64,000 bases of DNA from Aquabacterium sp. (lineage in GTDB: Bacteria > Pseudomonadota > Gammaproteobacteria > Burkholderiales > Burkholderiaceae_C), in contig NZ_JACPYU010000016.1 in NCBI RefSeq assembly GCF_016195855.1, positions 609,420 through 673,419 of the forward strand, in the 5' to 3' direction. Under the pieces are notes generated by a model, which was not told the DNA's origin, made no database searches, and saw only the letters and a list, made by a program, of their open reading frames with translations. Below, piece by piece: positions 1 to 8,534 of the stretch (position 1 is its first letter; every line of letters begins with the position of its first letter). A program made the position numbers and the translations under genes.

Positions 1-1512
1 GGCCAGGCCCGAGGCCTCCACCACGTGCTCGATGATCTGGCGCAGCGTCAGGCCACGGGTGGCCTCGCGCATGGCATCAATCAAGGCGACAAAGCCTTGC
101 AGGTTGGCGCCAGTCTTGCCTGGCACCGCCGTCACGCTCTGTCCCAGACTGCGTCCAGATGAACGCGCCGCATCCTGCAAGACCTCCACGCTGCGCGCGC
201 CAATGCCACGCGCCGGGAAGTTCACCACGCGCAGGAAGCTGGTGTCGTCATTCGGGTTCTCAAGCAGGCGCAGGTAAGCCAGCGCGTGCTTGACTTCAGC
301 CCGCTCGAAAAAGCGCAGGCCGCCATACACCTTGTAGGCCACACCGGCGTTGAACAGCGCCGATTCGATCACCCGCGACTGCGCATTGCTGCGGTACAGC
401 ACGGCCACTTCATGCAGGGGCTGGCCTTCGCGTTTGAACTGGCGGGCCTCGTCCACCACCCACTGGGCTTCGGCAAAGTCGCTGCTGGCCTCGTAGATGC
501 GGATGGGTTCGCCCTGCCCTGCGTCGGTGCGCAGGTTCTTGCCCAGGCGGCGGCTGTTCTGCGCGATCAGGGTATTGGCCGCATCCAGGATGTGGCCAAA
601 GCTGCGGTAGTTCTGCTCCAGCTTGATCACGCTGGGCACGCGGAACTCGCGCTCGAAATCGGCCATGTTGCCCACCAGCGCGCCGCGGAAGGCGTAGATG
701 CTCTGGTCGTCGTCGCCCACGGCAAACACGCTGTTGCCGGTGACGGCGGGGTTGCCGGCGAACATCTTCAGCCAGGCGTACTGCAGGCGGTTGGTGTCCT
801 GGAACTCGTCGACCAGGATGTGCTTGAAGCGGCGCTGGTAATGCTCACGCACCTCGGGGTGGTCGCGCATGATCTCGTAGGTGCGCAGCATCAACTCGGC
901 AAAGTCCACCACGCCTTCGCGCTGGCACTGGTCTTCATAGGCCTGGTAGACGGCCAGTTGCATGCGGCCCAGCTCGTCGCGCGGCTGGATGTCCTTGGGG
1001 CGCTGGCCGGCATCTTTGGCGTTGGCGATGAAATAACTGGTCTGCTTGGGGATGCACTTTTCTTCGTCGAACTTCAGCGCCTTGATGATGCGCTTGACGG
1101 CGGAGAGCTGGTCCTGCGTGTCCAGGATCTGGAAGGCCTGAGGCAGGCCGGCGATCTTGGCGTGTGCGCGCAGAAAGCGGTTGCACAGGCCGTGGAAGGT
1201 GCCGATCCACATCGCCCGCGTGTTGACGGGCAGCATGGCCGACAGGCGCGCCTGCATCTCCTTGGCCGCCTTGTTGGTGAAGGTCACGGCCATGATGCCC
1301 GCGGGGGACACCTGCCCGGTCTGCAGCAACCAGGCGATGCGCGTGGTCAGCACACGGGTCTTGCCCGAACCCGCACCCGCCAGGATCAAGGTCGGGCCAG
1401 GTGGGGCCGTCACGGCGGCCAACTGCTCCGGATTGAGGCCCACCAGCATGGGGGAATTGCCTGCAGGGGGCTGTTGAGGAAACAATCCAGGGGTGTCAGT
1501 GCGCTCGTTCAT
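1..1512 (-). CDS. uvrD: UvrD/PcrA-type DNA helicase II (3' part outside window)
   Basis: Superfamily 1A 3'-5' DNA helicase that unwinds DNA in nucleotide excision and mismatch repair. Reading leftward from the ATG at 1512, 504 codons are open and continue past base 1; about two thirds of a usual UvrD is present. Visible motifs: Walker A AGAGSGKT (residues 45-52), motif Ia TFTNKAA (about 77-83), Walker B DEFQDTN (235-241), motif III GDDDQSIYAFRG (266-277), and motif IV-like EQNYRS. A short proline-rich leader of about 25 residues precedes the Q-motif region NPEQ. It is divergent from the DUF898 gene with only 86 bases between the two starts. Rep is the main alternative; the missing C-terminus would help decide. 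Confidence 0.93.
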   Translation of the reverse strand, partial: MNERTDTPGLFPQQPPAGNSPMLVGLNPEQLAAVTAPPGPTLILAGAGSGKTRVLTTRIAWLLQTGQVSPAGIMAVTFTNKAAKEMQARLSAMLPVNTRAMWIGTFHGLCNRFLRAHAKIAGLPQAFQILDTQDQLSAVKRIIKALKFDEEKCIPKQTSYFIANAKDAGQRPKDIQPRDELGRMQLAVYQAYEDQCQREGVVDFAELMLRTYEIMRDHPEVREHYQRRFKHILVDEFQDTNRLQYAWLKMFAGNPAVTGNSVFAVGDDDQSIYAFRGALVGNMADFEREFRVPSVIKLEQNYRSFGHILDAANTLIAQNSRRLGKNLRTDAGQGEPIRIYEASSDFAEAQWVVDEARQFKREGQPLHEVAVLYRSNAQSRVIESALFNAGVAYKVYGGLRFFERAEVKHALAYLRLLENPNDDTSFLRVVNFPARGIGARSVEVLQDAARSSGRSLGQSVTAVPGKTGANLQGFVALIDAMREATRGLTLRQIIEHVVEASGLA

Positions 1513-1598
1513 CTAAAAATTGTAGGCGGGCTTGCCGGACATACCTGGTTAAAGGCCATCAAAGGCCTGGCCATCACACAAAAAAAACAGGGAAAAAC

Positions 1599-2825
1599 AT
1601 GAACCAGCTTCGCCTGCCCGGCCCGCCAGCCGGCGGCATGACCGCCTCGCCCTTCATTTCCGCGATGGGCGCGCGGCCGGCCAGCCTGCACACCATCCAT
1701 TTCACCGGCTCGGGCAGCGAATATTTCAGGATCTGGGTCGTCAACCTGTTGCTCACACTGGTCACCCTGGGGCTCTACTACCCCTGGGCCAAGGCGCGCA
1801 AGCTGCGCTACTTCTATGGCAACACCTTCGTGATCGGCCACCCGCTGGGCTTCCATGGCAACCCGCGCCAGATGCTGCGCGGCTTTCTGCTGGTCAGCCT
1901 GCTCATGGTGCTGTATGGCGTGGCGGGGCGGGTGTCGCCCGTTTCGGGCGCTGTCGCCGGGCTGATCCTGGCTGCCCTGTGGCCTGCGCTGCTGCGCTCG
2001 TCCCTGCAGTTCCGCCTGTCGCAAACCAGCTGGCGCGGCTTGCGCTTTCACTTCACCGGCTCGCTCAAAAGCGCCTACATGGTGTTCCTGAACCCCATGC
2101 TGATTGGCGTGGGCGTGATGATGCTCAGCGGCATCCTGATGGCCTTTCTGCCGCGCGACCTCGGCAAAGCCGTGGTGCCCATGGTGCTCTCGGTGGTCAT
2201 GGTGCTGGGCAGCCTCGCGCTGGCGCCCTACATGATCTGGCGCATCAAGCGCTATCAGCATGCCCATTACGCACTGGGCCAGCTGCAGACCACGTTCAAG
2301 GCCACTTACCGCAACGTCCTGGCCATCTTTCTGAAAACCGGCCTGCTGACCCTGGCCGCGGCCACGGGCCTGGTCCTGGTGGGCGGGCTGCTGGGCTCGG
2401 TGCTGGGCGGTGGGCACATGGCCCCCCGGCCAGACCCCAAGCAGTTGCTTTCCGCCATGTCCATGATGCTGCCCGTGCTCGCTGGTTACATCCTGCTGAC
2501 CCAGGTCATCGTGGCGCCCTACTTCAGCGTGCACCTGCAAAATCTGGTGTGGACACAAACCGGCAACCGGGTGGTGCGCTTCAAAAGTCACCTGCGGTGG
2601 TCTGACATGGCCGGCCTGGCACTCAAGAACTGGCTCCTGATCATGCTCACCTTCGGCCTGTACTGGCCCTTTGCCGCCGTGGCACTGGCACGGGCCCGGC
2701 TGCAAGCCATCGTGATCCACACGCGCCAGGACCCGGACACGCTGGTCGGTCAGGCACGCCAGGCTTGCGCCAACGCCACAGGAGACCTTGCCGCGGACCT
2801 CGCCGGCATTGACCTCGGGCTGTGA
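1599..2825 (+). CDS. DUF898 (YjgN-family) multi-pass membrane protein
   Basis: Inner-membrane protein of the YjgN/DUF898 family, whose molecular function is unknown. Two copies of the family signature are seen: an N-terminal block with FTGSGSEYFRIW followed by TLGLYYPWAKARKLRYFYGN (about residues 36-78), and a C-terminal block around WLLIMLTFGLYWPFA. Several hydrophobic segments lie between. The stop codon overlaps the GTG start of the following M48 protease gene (GTGA), so the two are probably translated together. A purine-rich AGGGA precedes the ATG. The pairing with an M48 protease suggests a shared membrane or envelope role; this is inference. Confidence 0.85.
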   Translation: MNQLRLPGPPAGGMTASPFISAMGARPASLHTIHFTGSGSEYFRIWVVNLLLTLVTLGLYYPWAKARKLRYFYGNTFVIGHPLGFHGNPRQMLRGFLLVSLLMVLYGVAGRVSPVSGAVAGLILAALWPALLRSSLQFRLSQTSWRGLRFHFTGSLKSAYMVFLNPMLIGVGVMMLSGILMAFLPRDLGKAVVPMVLSVVMVLGSLALAPYMIWRIKRYQHAHYALGQLQTTFKATYRNVLAIFLKTGLLTLAAATGLVLVGGLLGSVLGGGHMAPRPDPKQLLSAMSMMLPVLAGYILLTQVIVAPYFSVHLQNLVWTQTGNRVVRFKSHLRWSDMAGLALKNWLLIMLTFGLYWPFAAVALARARLQAIVIHTRQDPDTLVGQARQACANATGDLAADLAGIDLGL

Positions 2826-3940
2826 TCCAGCCCATGTCGTCCTCTCACCAACTGTCGGTGGCCTATTTCGATGGCCTGACCGCCCGCGCCCAACCCGTTC
2901 TCATGTGGGTGGAGCGCGGCATGCTGCAGTTGTCCGGGCCTGGCCTGATCCGGCAGGTGCCACTCAACAAGGTGCAGTGGAGCGAGCGCACGCGCCATGG
3001 CGCCCGCCTGGCCCACTTCACCGACGGGGGCACCATCCAGGCGGTCAACCCTGCGGACTGGGACAGCTGGCTGGACCACCATGACCTGGGCGCCCCACTC
3101 AGCACACGCGCACACCAGAGCTGGCGATGGACCATGCTGGCGACCACCGTCTTGCTGATGGTCGCGGTGATGGGCTACTGGTGGGGGCTGCCGCTGGCAG
3201 CGAGGTTCGTCGCGCCGCTGATCCCACAGGCGGTAAGCCAGCAGGTCGGCCGCGCCACTTTGCGGGCCATGGACGAGCAATGGCTCAAGCCCAGCCAGCT
3301 CAGCCAGCAGGAACAGGCGCGCTGGCGTGTCTCGCTGTCCAAGGCCATTGCGCAAGGGCTGGATGGCGCAAGCGCAGACACAAACGCCACACCACCGCCC
3401 ATCCAGCTTCAATTCAGGCAGGCGCGCATCGGGCCCAATGCCTTTGCCCTGCCAGATGGCAACATCGTCATCACCGACGAGCTGATCGGCCTGCTGCACG
3501 ACCGCGAGGACGTTCTGATCGGCGTGCTCGGGCATGAGATCGGGCACATCACGGGCCGCCATGGCTTGCGAGGCCTGATTCAGGCAGGTTTGCTCGGGGT
3601 GATCAGCAGCGTGGCGTTCGGTGACTTCAGCACCGTACTGGCCAGCGCCCCTGTCCTCATGGGGCAACTCGCCTACTCACGTGATCTGGAGCGCGAGGCG
3701 GACGACGCGGCCATCGTCTTCATGCACCGCAACCACGTCCGCCCATCGGTGATGAGCGTGTTCTTTCAGCGCATCAAAGATGAGGGACAACACAAGGGCC
3801 ATGCTGCCCCCCCTGCAGGCGATGACACCGACAAGCGCATCGGCATTGCATTCAGCAGCCACCCGGCCGACGCCGAGCGCCTGGCCCACTTCACCTCAGC
3901 CGACATCGACAAGGGGCTTGAAGCCCCGGCTCACCCCTGA
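2822..3940 (+). CDS. M48-family membrane metalloprotease
   Basis: Zinc-dependent M48 peptidase (HtpX/Oma1/LoiP superfamily). The zinc motif HEIGH is at residues 238-242 and the downstream third-ligand glutamate sits in the SRDLEREADD stretch, as expected for gluzincins. Residues 1-100 are a soluble domain without a signal peptide, then one membrane segment (about 103-130) precedes the protease domain, so the catalytic part is probably periplasmic. The start is the GTG that overlaps the upstream DUF898 stop; an ATG four codons in (2834) is possible. The 3' end is only six bases from the convergent nitronate monooxygenase gene. Confidence 0.87.
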   Translation: MIQPMSSSHQLSVAYFDGLTARAQPVLMWVERGMLQLSGPGLIRQVPLNKVQWSERTRHGARLAHFTDGGTIQAVNPADWDSWLDHHDLGAPLSTRAHQSWRWTMLATTVLLMVAVMGYWWGLPLAARFVAPLIPQAVSQQVGRATLRAMDEQWLKPSQLSQQEQARWRVSLSKAIAQGLDGASADTNATPPPIQLQFRQARIGPNAFALPDGNIVITDELIGLLHDREDVLIGVLGHEIGHITGRHGLRGLIQAGLLGVISSVAFGDFSTVLASAPVLMGQLAYSRDLEREADDAAIVFMHRNHVRPSVMSVFFQRIKDEGQHKGHAAPPAGDDTDKRIGIAFSSHPADAERLAHFTSADIDKGLEAPAHP

Positions 3941-3946
3941 GCAGGA

Positions 3947-5206
3947 TCAGGCCGCAGCGGCCAGCGCCGCTTCTTCGCGCGTCAACAAGCGCTCCATCAG
4001 ATCCCGCACGCTGCGGATCTGGCTGCCAAAGGGCAAGGCACCGGTGCCGCGGAAGAACAAGCCCTTCTTGACGTCACCCCGCATGGCCGCAGCCAGCTGG
4101 TTGTCGATGCAGAACTGCCCCCAGCCTTGCAGGCCATCGCGCAGGCCACATTGCGCCAGGCAATCAAAGGCCTTGGTGCAGCGCTTCTTGGCATGGCTGA
4201 CCGCCTGCAAGCGTGACTCGATCTTCAAGTAAGCCTTCAACCAGGGCGTGGCCACGGCACGCGCGGGCAAGCCGGCCACGCTGGTGAACTCGACCATGTC
4301 CTCGTCACGGGCCTCGGCCAGCACACGCTTGAACTCCGGGTGCGCGTCGCCCTCCAGCGTCACGGCAAAAGGGGTCCCCAACTGCACGCCATCGGCACCC
4401 AGGTTCTGGATACGGCGGATGTCCTCGTGCGTGCGGATGCCACCTGCAGCGATCAGGGGAATGTGCTTTTCGATCCCGGCAGAGCGCATGAAGGCCAGCA
4501 CCTCGGGGATCACACGCTCGAAATCAAAACGCGGGTCATTGAGATCGGCGATCTTGGCCGCACCCAGGTGCCCACCGGCCAGCCGCGGGTGCTCGATCAC
4601 GATGGCATCGGGCAGGCGCTTTTTGCGCTCCCACTTCTTGATGATCAACTGCACGCCACGCGAATCCGACAGGATCGGGATCAGCAAAGCCTTGGGGTGA
4701 TCCTGAGCCAGATCCGGCAAGTCCAGCGGCAGGCCGGCGCCCACCACCACCGCATCAATGCCGGCCTCCAGCGAACGCTTTACATAGCCGGCGTAGTCAC
4801 TGACGGCGCGCATCACATTGATGGCCAGCAGGCCACGCCCCTGGGACAGCAAGCGTGCGGCTTTGACCTCACGCTCGACCGCCTCCAGATTGGCGGCATT
4901 GATCCGCTCGCGGGTATCGTCGTCCTGCCCGATACGGGATGACAGCCCCTGCGTGCTGGCCATCAGATCCGGGTGATGCCGGCGGATGTCCACGCAAGAC
5001 AGTGTGCCCATGCCGCCCATGGCCGCCACGCTGCCCGCCAGCTTGTGGGCCGACACCCCGATGCCCATGCCCCCCTGCACGATGGGCAAAAGCGCCCGCC
5101 CACCCAGGTGCATGCTGCGCAGCCCACTGGCGCCGAACTTGCGCGCCAGGTCCACGTCAACATGATCCGAGGGGAGTGAGGGCGATTCGAATGTGTCGTG
5201 CGTCAT
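3947..5206 (-). CDS. Nitronate monooxygenase / 2-nitropropane dioxygenase-family flavoprotein
   Basis: FMN-dependent TIM-barrel enzyme of the nitronate monooxygenase family, which oxidises alkyl nitronates; many members have unknown substrates. Visible family features are the N-terminal glycine-rich PIVQGGMGIGVS stretch, AVVVGAGLPLDLP, IVIEHPRLAGGHLG with the conserved His/Gly run, IPLIAAGGIRTHEDI for phosphate binding, and GADGVQLGTPF. At 419 residues it is longer than the roughly 320-380 of class I enzymes and carries a cysteine-containing C-terminal extension (about 320-400, CTKAFDCLAQCGLRDG), as in the class with a C-terminal tail. It stands alone between two convergent or co-directional units. 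Confidence 0.82.
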   Translation of the reverse strand: MTHDTFESPSLPSDHVDVDLARKFGASGLRSMHLGGRALLPIVQGGMGIGVSAHKLAGSVAAMGGMGTLSCVDIRRHHPDLMASTQGLSSRIGQDDDTRERINAANLEAVEREVKAARLLSQGRGLLAINVMRAVSDYAGYVKRSLEAGIDAVVVGAGLPLDLPDLAQDHPKALLIPILSDSRGVQLIIKKWERKKRLPDAIVIEHPRLAGGHLGAAKIADLNDPRFDFERVIPEVLAFMRSAGIEKHIPLIAAGGIRTHEDIRRIQNLGADGVQLGTPFAVTLEGDAHPEFKRVLAEARDEDMVEFTSVAGLPARAVATPWLKAYLKIESRLQAVSHAKKRCTKAFDCLAQCGLRDGLQGWGQFCIDNQLAAAMRGDVKKGLFFRGTGALPFGSQIRSVRDLMERLLTREEAALAAAA

Positions 5207-5274
5207 GGGCAGCGTTCAAAAATGAAATTGCCCCCGACGGTAACGGCCTGACGCGCTCGCGGCTTTGCGACAGG

Positions 5275-6639
5275 TCAACTCAGGTCCACCGCGTCCCTGT
5301 AATCCGGTACGCTGGCGTTCCAGTCCAGGTCTTCGCCCACACGCAGGCGCAGGGTATCGGCCGCCTGAGGCTCGCCATGGTTGATGAAGACGTGCTCGGG
5401 CGCCTTGCCCAGGGCCTTGAGCCAGGCCAGCAAACCGGCCTGGTCGGCATGGGCCGACAGCCCCTCGATCTGCACCACCTCGGCGCGCATGGGCACGTAC
5501 TCGCCAAACATCTTGAGCGAGGTCGCGCCCGCCGCCAGGGAAGCCCCACGCGTGCCACCGGCCTGAAAGCCGCTGAGCACGATCGAGTTGCGCGAATGCG
5601 GCCCATAGTGCGCGATATGGTGCAACACGCGTCCCCCCGTCACCATGCCACTGCCCGCGACGATGATCATCGGGTAGCGCTGGCTCATCAAGGCCTTGGA
5701 CTCTTCCACATCGCGCACGAAACGCGTCATCTGGCGAATGCCATCGCACTCTTCTTCGGTGAGGCGGTGCTCCGCACGGTGCCGCTCATACAGGCCCGTC
5801 GCGGAAATGCCCATCGGGCTGTCCAGGATCACCGGCATGTCGGGGATGGCCTTGGCCTCCCGCAAGCGATAAAGCGCATAGAGCACGCCTTGCGTACGCC
5901 CCACAGCAAACGCAGGGATGATGACCACGCCGCCACGCGCAGCGGTACGCCTCACCACATCACCCAGCTTCTCGATCGGGTCCAGCTCAGGGTGCAGGCG
6001 ATCCCCATAGGTCGACTCGATCACGACCCAATCGGCCTGTTGCCCGGTGGCGGGCGGCAGCATGACCAGATCGTCATCGCGCCCCAGGTCGCCTGAGAAC
6101 AGGGCTGTCTTGCCCTGGTACTCGATGGCCACGCTGGACGCGCCCAGGATGTGCCCGGCACGCGTGAAGCGCACCCGCACATCCTCGTCCAGCTCCACCA
6201 CGCCGTCTGGCGGCACGCGCTTGATGTGCTTGAGGCAGGCCCGCACGTCCTGCACGGTATAGAGCGGCTCGGCAGGCTTGTGCTTGGTCGCGCCGTGGCG
6301 GTTGCGGTAGCGCGCCTCTTCTTCTTGCAGGTGCGCCGTGTCCAGCAAAAGCACCTCGCACAGGTCGGCCGTGGCCGCTGTGGCCCAGATGGTGCCCTTG
6401 AAGCCATGGCGCGTGAGCAAGGGCAAGGCGCCGCTGTGGTCGATGTGGGCATGGGTCAGCAAGACGGCATCCAGGCTGGCCGGATCAAACGGCAGGGGCG
6501 CCCAGTTGCGCTCACGCAAGGTCTTGAAGCCCTGGAACATGCCGCAGTCCACCAGCATCCTCACATCCCCGGCTTCAACCAGCGTCTTGGAGCCGGTCAC
6601 CGTGGCGGTTGCGCCATAGAACGTCATGCGCATGGTCAT
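5275..6639 (-). CDS. Beta-CASP metallo-beta-lactamase-fold RNase/hydrolase (YSH1/CPSF73-like)
   Basis: MBL-fold protein with beta-CASP and RNA-specificity domains (COG1236 group), the fold of mRNA 3'-processing nucleases and bacterial relatives. Residues seen: HAHIDHSG (63-70) for the two metals, HILGASS and SGDLGRDDD, STYGDR, the beta-CASP block with PAFAVGRTQG and SGSGMVTGGR, then LSAHADQ and INHGEP of the RMMBL tail. The predicted reaction is endo- or exonucleolytic RNA cleavage, but the bacterial members are poorly characterised. Its ATG overlaps the stop of the YqjK-like gene (ATGA), making it the last gene of the stress-type operon. Confidence 0.85.
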   Translation of the reverse strand: MTMRMTFYGATATVTGSKTLVEAGDVRMLVDCGMFQGFKTLRERNWAPLPFDPASLDAVLLTHAHIDHSGALPLLTRHGFKGTIWATAATADLCEVLLLDTAHLQEEEARYRNRHGATKHKPAEPLYTVQDVRACLKHIKRVPPDGVVELDEDVRVRFTRAGHILGASSVAIEYQGKTALFSGDLGRDDDLVMLPPATGQQADWVVIESTYGDRLHPELDPIEKLGDVVRRTAARGGVVIIPAFAVGRTQGVLYALYRLREAKAIPDMPVILDSPMGISATGLYERHRAEHRLTEEECDGIRQMTRFVRDVEESKALMSQRYPMIIVAGSGMVTGGRVLHHIAHYGPHSRNSIVLSGFQAGGTRGASLAAGATSLKMFGEYVPMRAEVVQIEGLSAHADQAGLLAWLKALGKAPEHVFINHGEPQAADTLRLRVGEDLDWNASVPDYRDAVDLS

Positions 6640-7043
6640 GCCTTTGTGATGTCTTGGTTTTCCGGGTTCATGGGCGAGCCATCTTTCGCGCTATTGATTG
6701 AGCGATTGGCCGAGCTATTGGCCACGCCATTGAACTGCGCCAGCAAAGGCAGCACCACGGGCTGCAAACGCTGCCAGGTCTGCCAAACCCACAGGCCTCG
6801 GCCTGCCAGGCGCACCACGCCCTTGGGCCGCCAGACAGCCAGCGCCACGGCGGCTGCCACCACCCAATAGGGATGGCGCCCCACCCAGCGCCCCGTGGAC
6901 ACAGCCCGGTCCGCCAGCCCCGCCAAGGGTGCCACGCGGGCATCGACCTGCAGCGCAAAGGCATGCCGCAACACAGCGCTGCGCTGGCGCAGCATGCGCT
7001 TTTTCAAAGCCAGTTCAGCCATGCGAGCCGACATGCGCATCAC
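6636..7043 (-). CDS. YqjK-like small membrane-associated protein
   Basis: Protein of 135 residues: a basic N-terminal half with several arginines, a predicted membrane or amphipathic stretch around HPYWVVAAAVALAVW, and a polar Asn/Ser-rich tail. Its place directly behind YqjD- and YqjE-like genes matches the yqjDEK arrangement; sequence similarity is weak, so position carries much of the call. The start is GTG overlapping the upstream stop (GTGA) or the ATG one codon later. Function is unknown; in other bacteria the neighbours are stationary-phase and ribosome-associated membrane proteins. Confidence 0.6.
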   Translation of the reverse strand: MMRMSARMAELALKKRMLRQRSAVLRHAFALQVDARVAPLAGLADRAVSTGRWVGRHPYWVVAAAVALAVWRPKGVVRLAGRGLWVWQTWQRLQPVVLPLLAQFNGVANSSANRSINSAKDGSPMNPENQDITKA

Positions 7044-7483
7044 CCTTTCTGGTCAGGCTCAGACGAGCCCTTGGCCGCCGCCAGCAAGGCGTCGTGATCA
7101 TCCTGAAGCTCAGCCAGTGTGGCGGCCAGCATGCCCTCCGGCGATGCCGTGATCGCTTGAACGCGCTTGACCGCCCACAGGCACACCGCCGCGAAAGCCA
7201 GCGTCAACAAGCCCAGCACCAGAAGCGGGTGCGTGTCCCAGAACAGCACGGTGATGAAGCCGGCCAGGAACACGCTCGCCACGGTGCCCATCAAGATGGC
7301 CACGGCCCCCCACCCCAGCACCGCCAGCAGGCGCTGCTTCTCTTCCTCGACCTCGGTGGCCAGCAGCTCCAGCCGCGTCTGGAAGATCGCCATCAAGGTG
7401 GCGGCCAGGCCCTGCACCGAGGACATGAGCCGCCCCCGATGCGCCTGAGCTGATTGGGACGATTGATCGGCGGATTCAGCCAT
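7040..7483 (-). CDS. YqjE-like / holin-X-superfamily inner-membrane protein
   Basis: Protein of 147 residues of the family annotated as phage holin family or Actinobacterial Holin-X. A soluble N-terminal helix region (LAATLMAIFQTRLELLATEVEEEKQ split around residues 25-50) leads into two adjacent hydrophobic segments (about 53-80 and 85-108). Nothing phage-related is nearby, so the holin label is structural only. The ATG abuts the stop of the DUF883 gene (TGAATG), which indicates coupled translation. The membrane pair YqjD-YqjE is widespread in Proteobacteria; its precise role is not settled. Confidence 0.75.
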   Translation of the reverse strand: MAESADQSSQSAQAHRGRLMSSVQGLAATLMAIFQTRLELLATEVEEEKQRLLAVLGWGAVAILMGTVASVFLAGFITVLFWDTHPLLVLGLLTLAFAAVCLWAVKRVQAITASPEGMLAATLAELQDDHDALLAAAKGSSEPDQKG

Positions 7484-7795
7484 TCATCGACGGCCCAGCA
7501 GCAGGCCGATCAGCAGCCCCGCGCCTGCGGCAATGCTGATGGACTTCCAGGGGTTCTCGTGTACGTATTCGTCAGTCACCTTGGCGGCGGCCTTGGCCTT
7601 GTCCACCACGGCGGCCTGCGCCTCGATCAGCCCCGTCTTGGCGCTCGACAGCGTGGCCTGCACGCGCTTGCGCAACTCGGCCACGCCCGCACCGGCGTCA
7701 CCAGCAGTAGCCGCCAAAAGCGCCTCTGCATCAGCCATGACCAGTTGCAGGTCGGCCATCAGCTTGTCCTTTTGGGTGGAAGTCAGTTCGCTCAT
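7484..7795 (-). CDS. YqjD/ElaB-family (DUF883) ribosome-associated membrane protein
   Basis: Protein of 103 residues with the DUF883 layout: a long amphipathic helical region (residues about 5-75) followed by ENPWKSISIAAGAGLLIGLL and a terminal GRR, the conserved C-terminal tail-anchor. In E. coli, YqjD/ElaB bind stationary-phase ribosomes through the N-terminal part and sit in the inner membrane. An AAGGAG ribosome binding site lies six bases before the ATG. It heads the co-directional yqjD-yqjE-yqjK-MBL series, with the universal stress protein gene 48 bases upstream, which fits a stationary-phase or stress operon. Confidence 0.85.
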   Translation of the reverse strand: MSELTSTQKDKLMADLQLVMADAEALLAATAGDAGAGVAELRKRVQATLSSAKTGLIEAQAAVVDKAKAAAKVTDEYVHENPWKSISIAAGAGLLIGLLLGRR

Positions 7796-7843
7796 GTCAT
7801 GCTCCTTCGGTTGTTAATTGATCAAACGGGAATCAAACAGGGA

Positions 7844-8290
7844 TCAATGCAGGATCAACAAGGGCACCTGGCTGTGAGCGAGCACGCTCTTGGCCAGCGA
7901 ACCATGAATCAGGGCATCCAGACCGTGGCGACCGTGCGTGGCCATCACGATCAGGTCACAGGCCTGCTTGCGCGCCGTGTCCACGATGCCCTGCTGAACG
8001 TTGTCGGTGATCATGAACTGGCCATCAAAATGCACCCCGGCCTCCTTGGCCCGGGCCGCAAACGCTTCGAGAATTTCACGGGCATGCGCCTCACAGCGCT
8101 TTTCATGCTCCTGAAACGTGGCCACGTCATAAGCCACGGCGGCCTGCTCGACCACCAGCACGGGCAGTGGCGGCTCGGCTGTGAACCCGGTGATCGACGC
8201 GCCCAGCATCTTGGCCAGGCCAATGCTGTGCTCAATGGCCTTGTTCGACAACTCGCTGCCGTCTACCGGCACCAACAAATGTTCGTACAT
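7844..8290 (-). CDS. Universal stress protein (UspA family)
   Basis: Single-domain UspA protein of 148 residues. It begins MYEHLLVPVDGSELSNKA, the usual first strand and Asp of the family, and ends with the nucleotide loop ATHG-(9 residues)-GS followed by a hydrophobic strand. The first glycine of the consensus G-x2-G-x9-G(S/T) is replaced by alanine, so ATP binding is likely but not assured. GGAGG lies five bases before the ATG. It is first in a leftward run with the YqjD-YqjE-type genes. Confidence 0.88.
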   Translation of the reverse strand: MYEHLLVPVDGSELSNKAIEHSIGLAKMLGASITGFTAEPPLPVLVVEQAAVAYDVATFQEHEKRCEAHAREILEAFAARAKEAGVHFDGQFMITDNVQQGIVDTARKQACDLIVMATHGRHGLDALIHGSLAKSVLAHSQVPLLILH

Positions 8291-8534
8291 GAGGGCCTCC
8301 TAACGCCTTGCATTGCAACTTCAGTCAAGCGACTGATCTGGCTTCATCCTAGATCGCGAATCGCTTCACGCCAACACCTAAAACCACACAACAACATCAA
8401 AACCTCAGGTTTTTGATCCATGACATGAAAGCCTGCCAGGCCAGAAAGCCTCGCAAGGGCGCTCAGCCGACCTAAAATCGCGGTTTGGCCCAGAGAAAGC
8501 GCCCGCTTCGGGCGCAGACCAGCCTCCCAACACC

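Noticed and set aside
7040..7483. Prophage remnant suggested by the holin-like protein
   Set aside because: The family is a chromosomal YqjE-type membrane protein and no phage genes are near.
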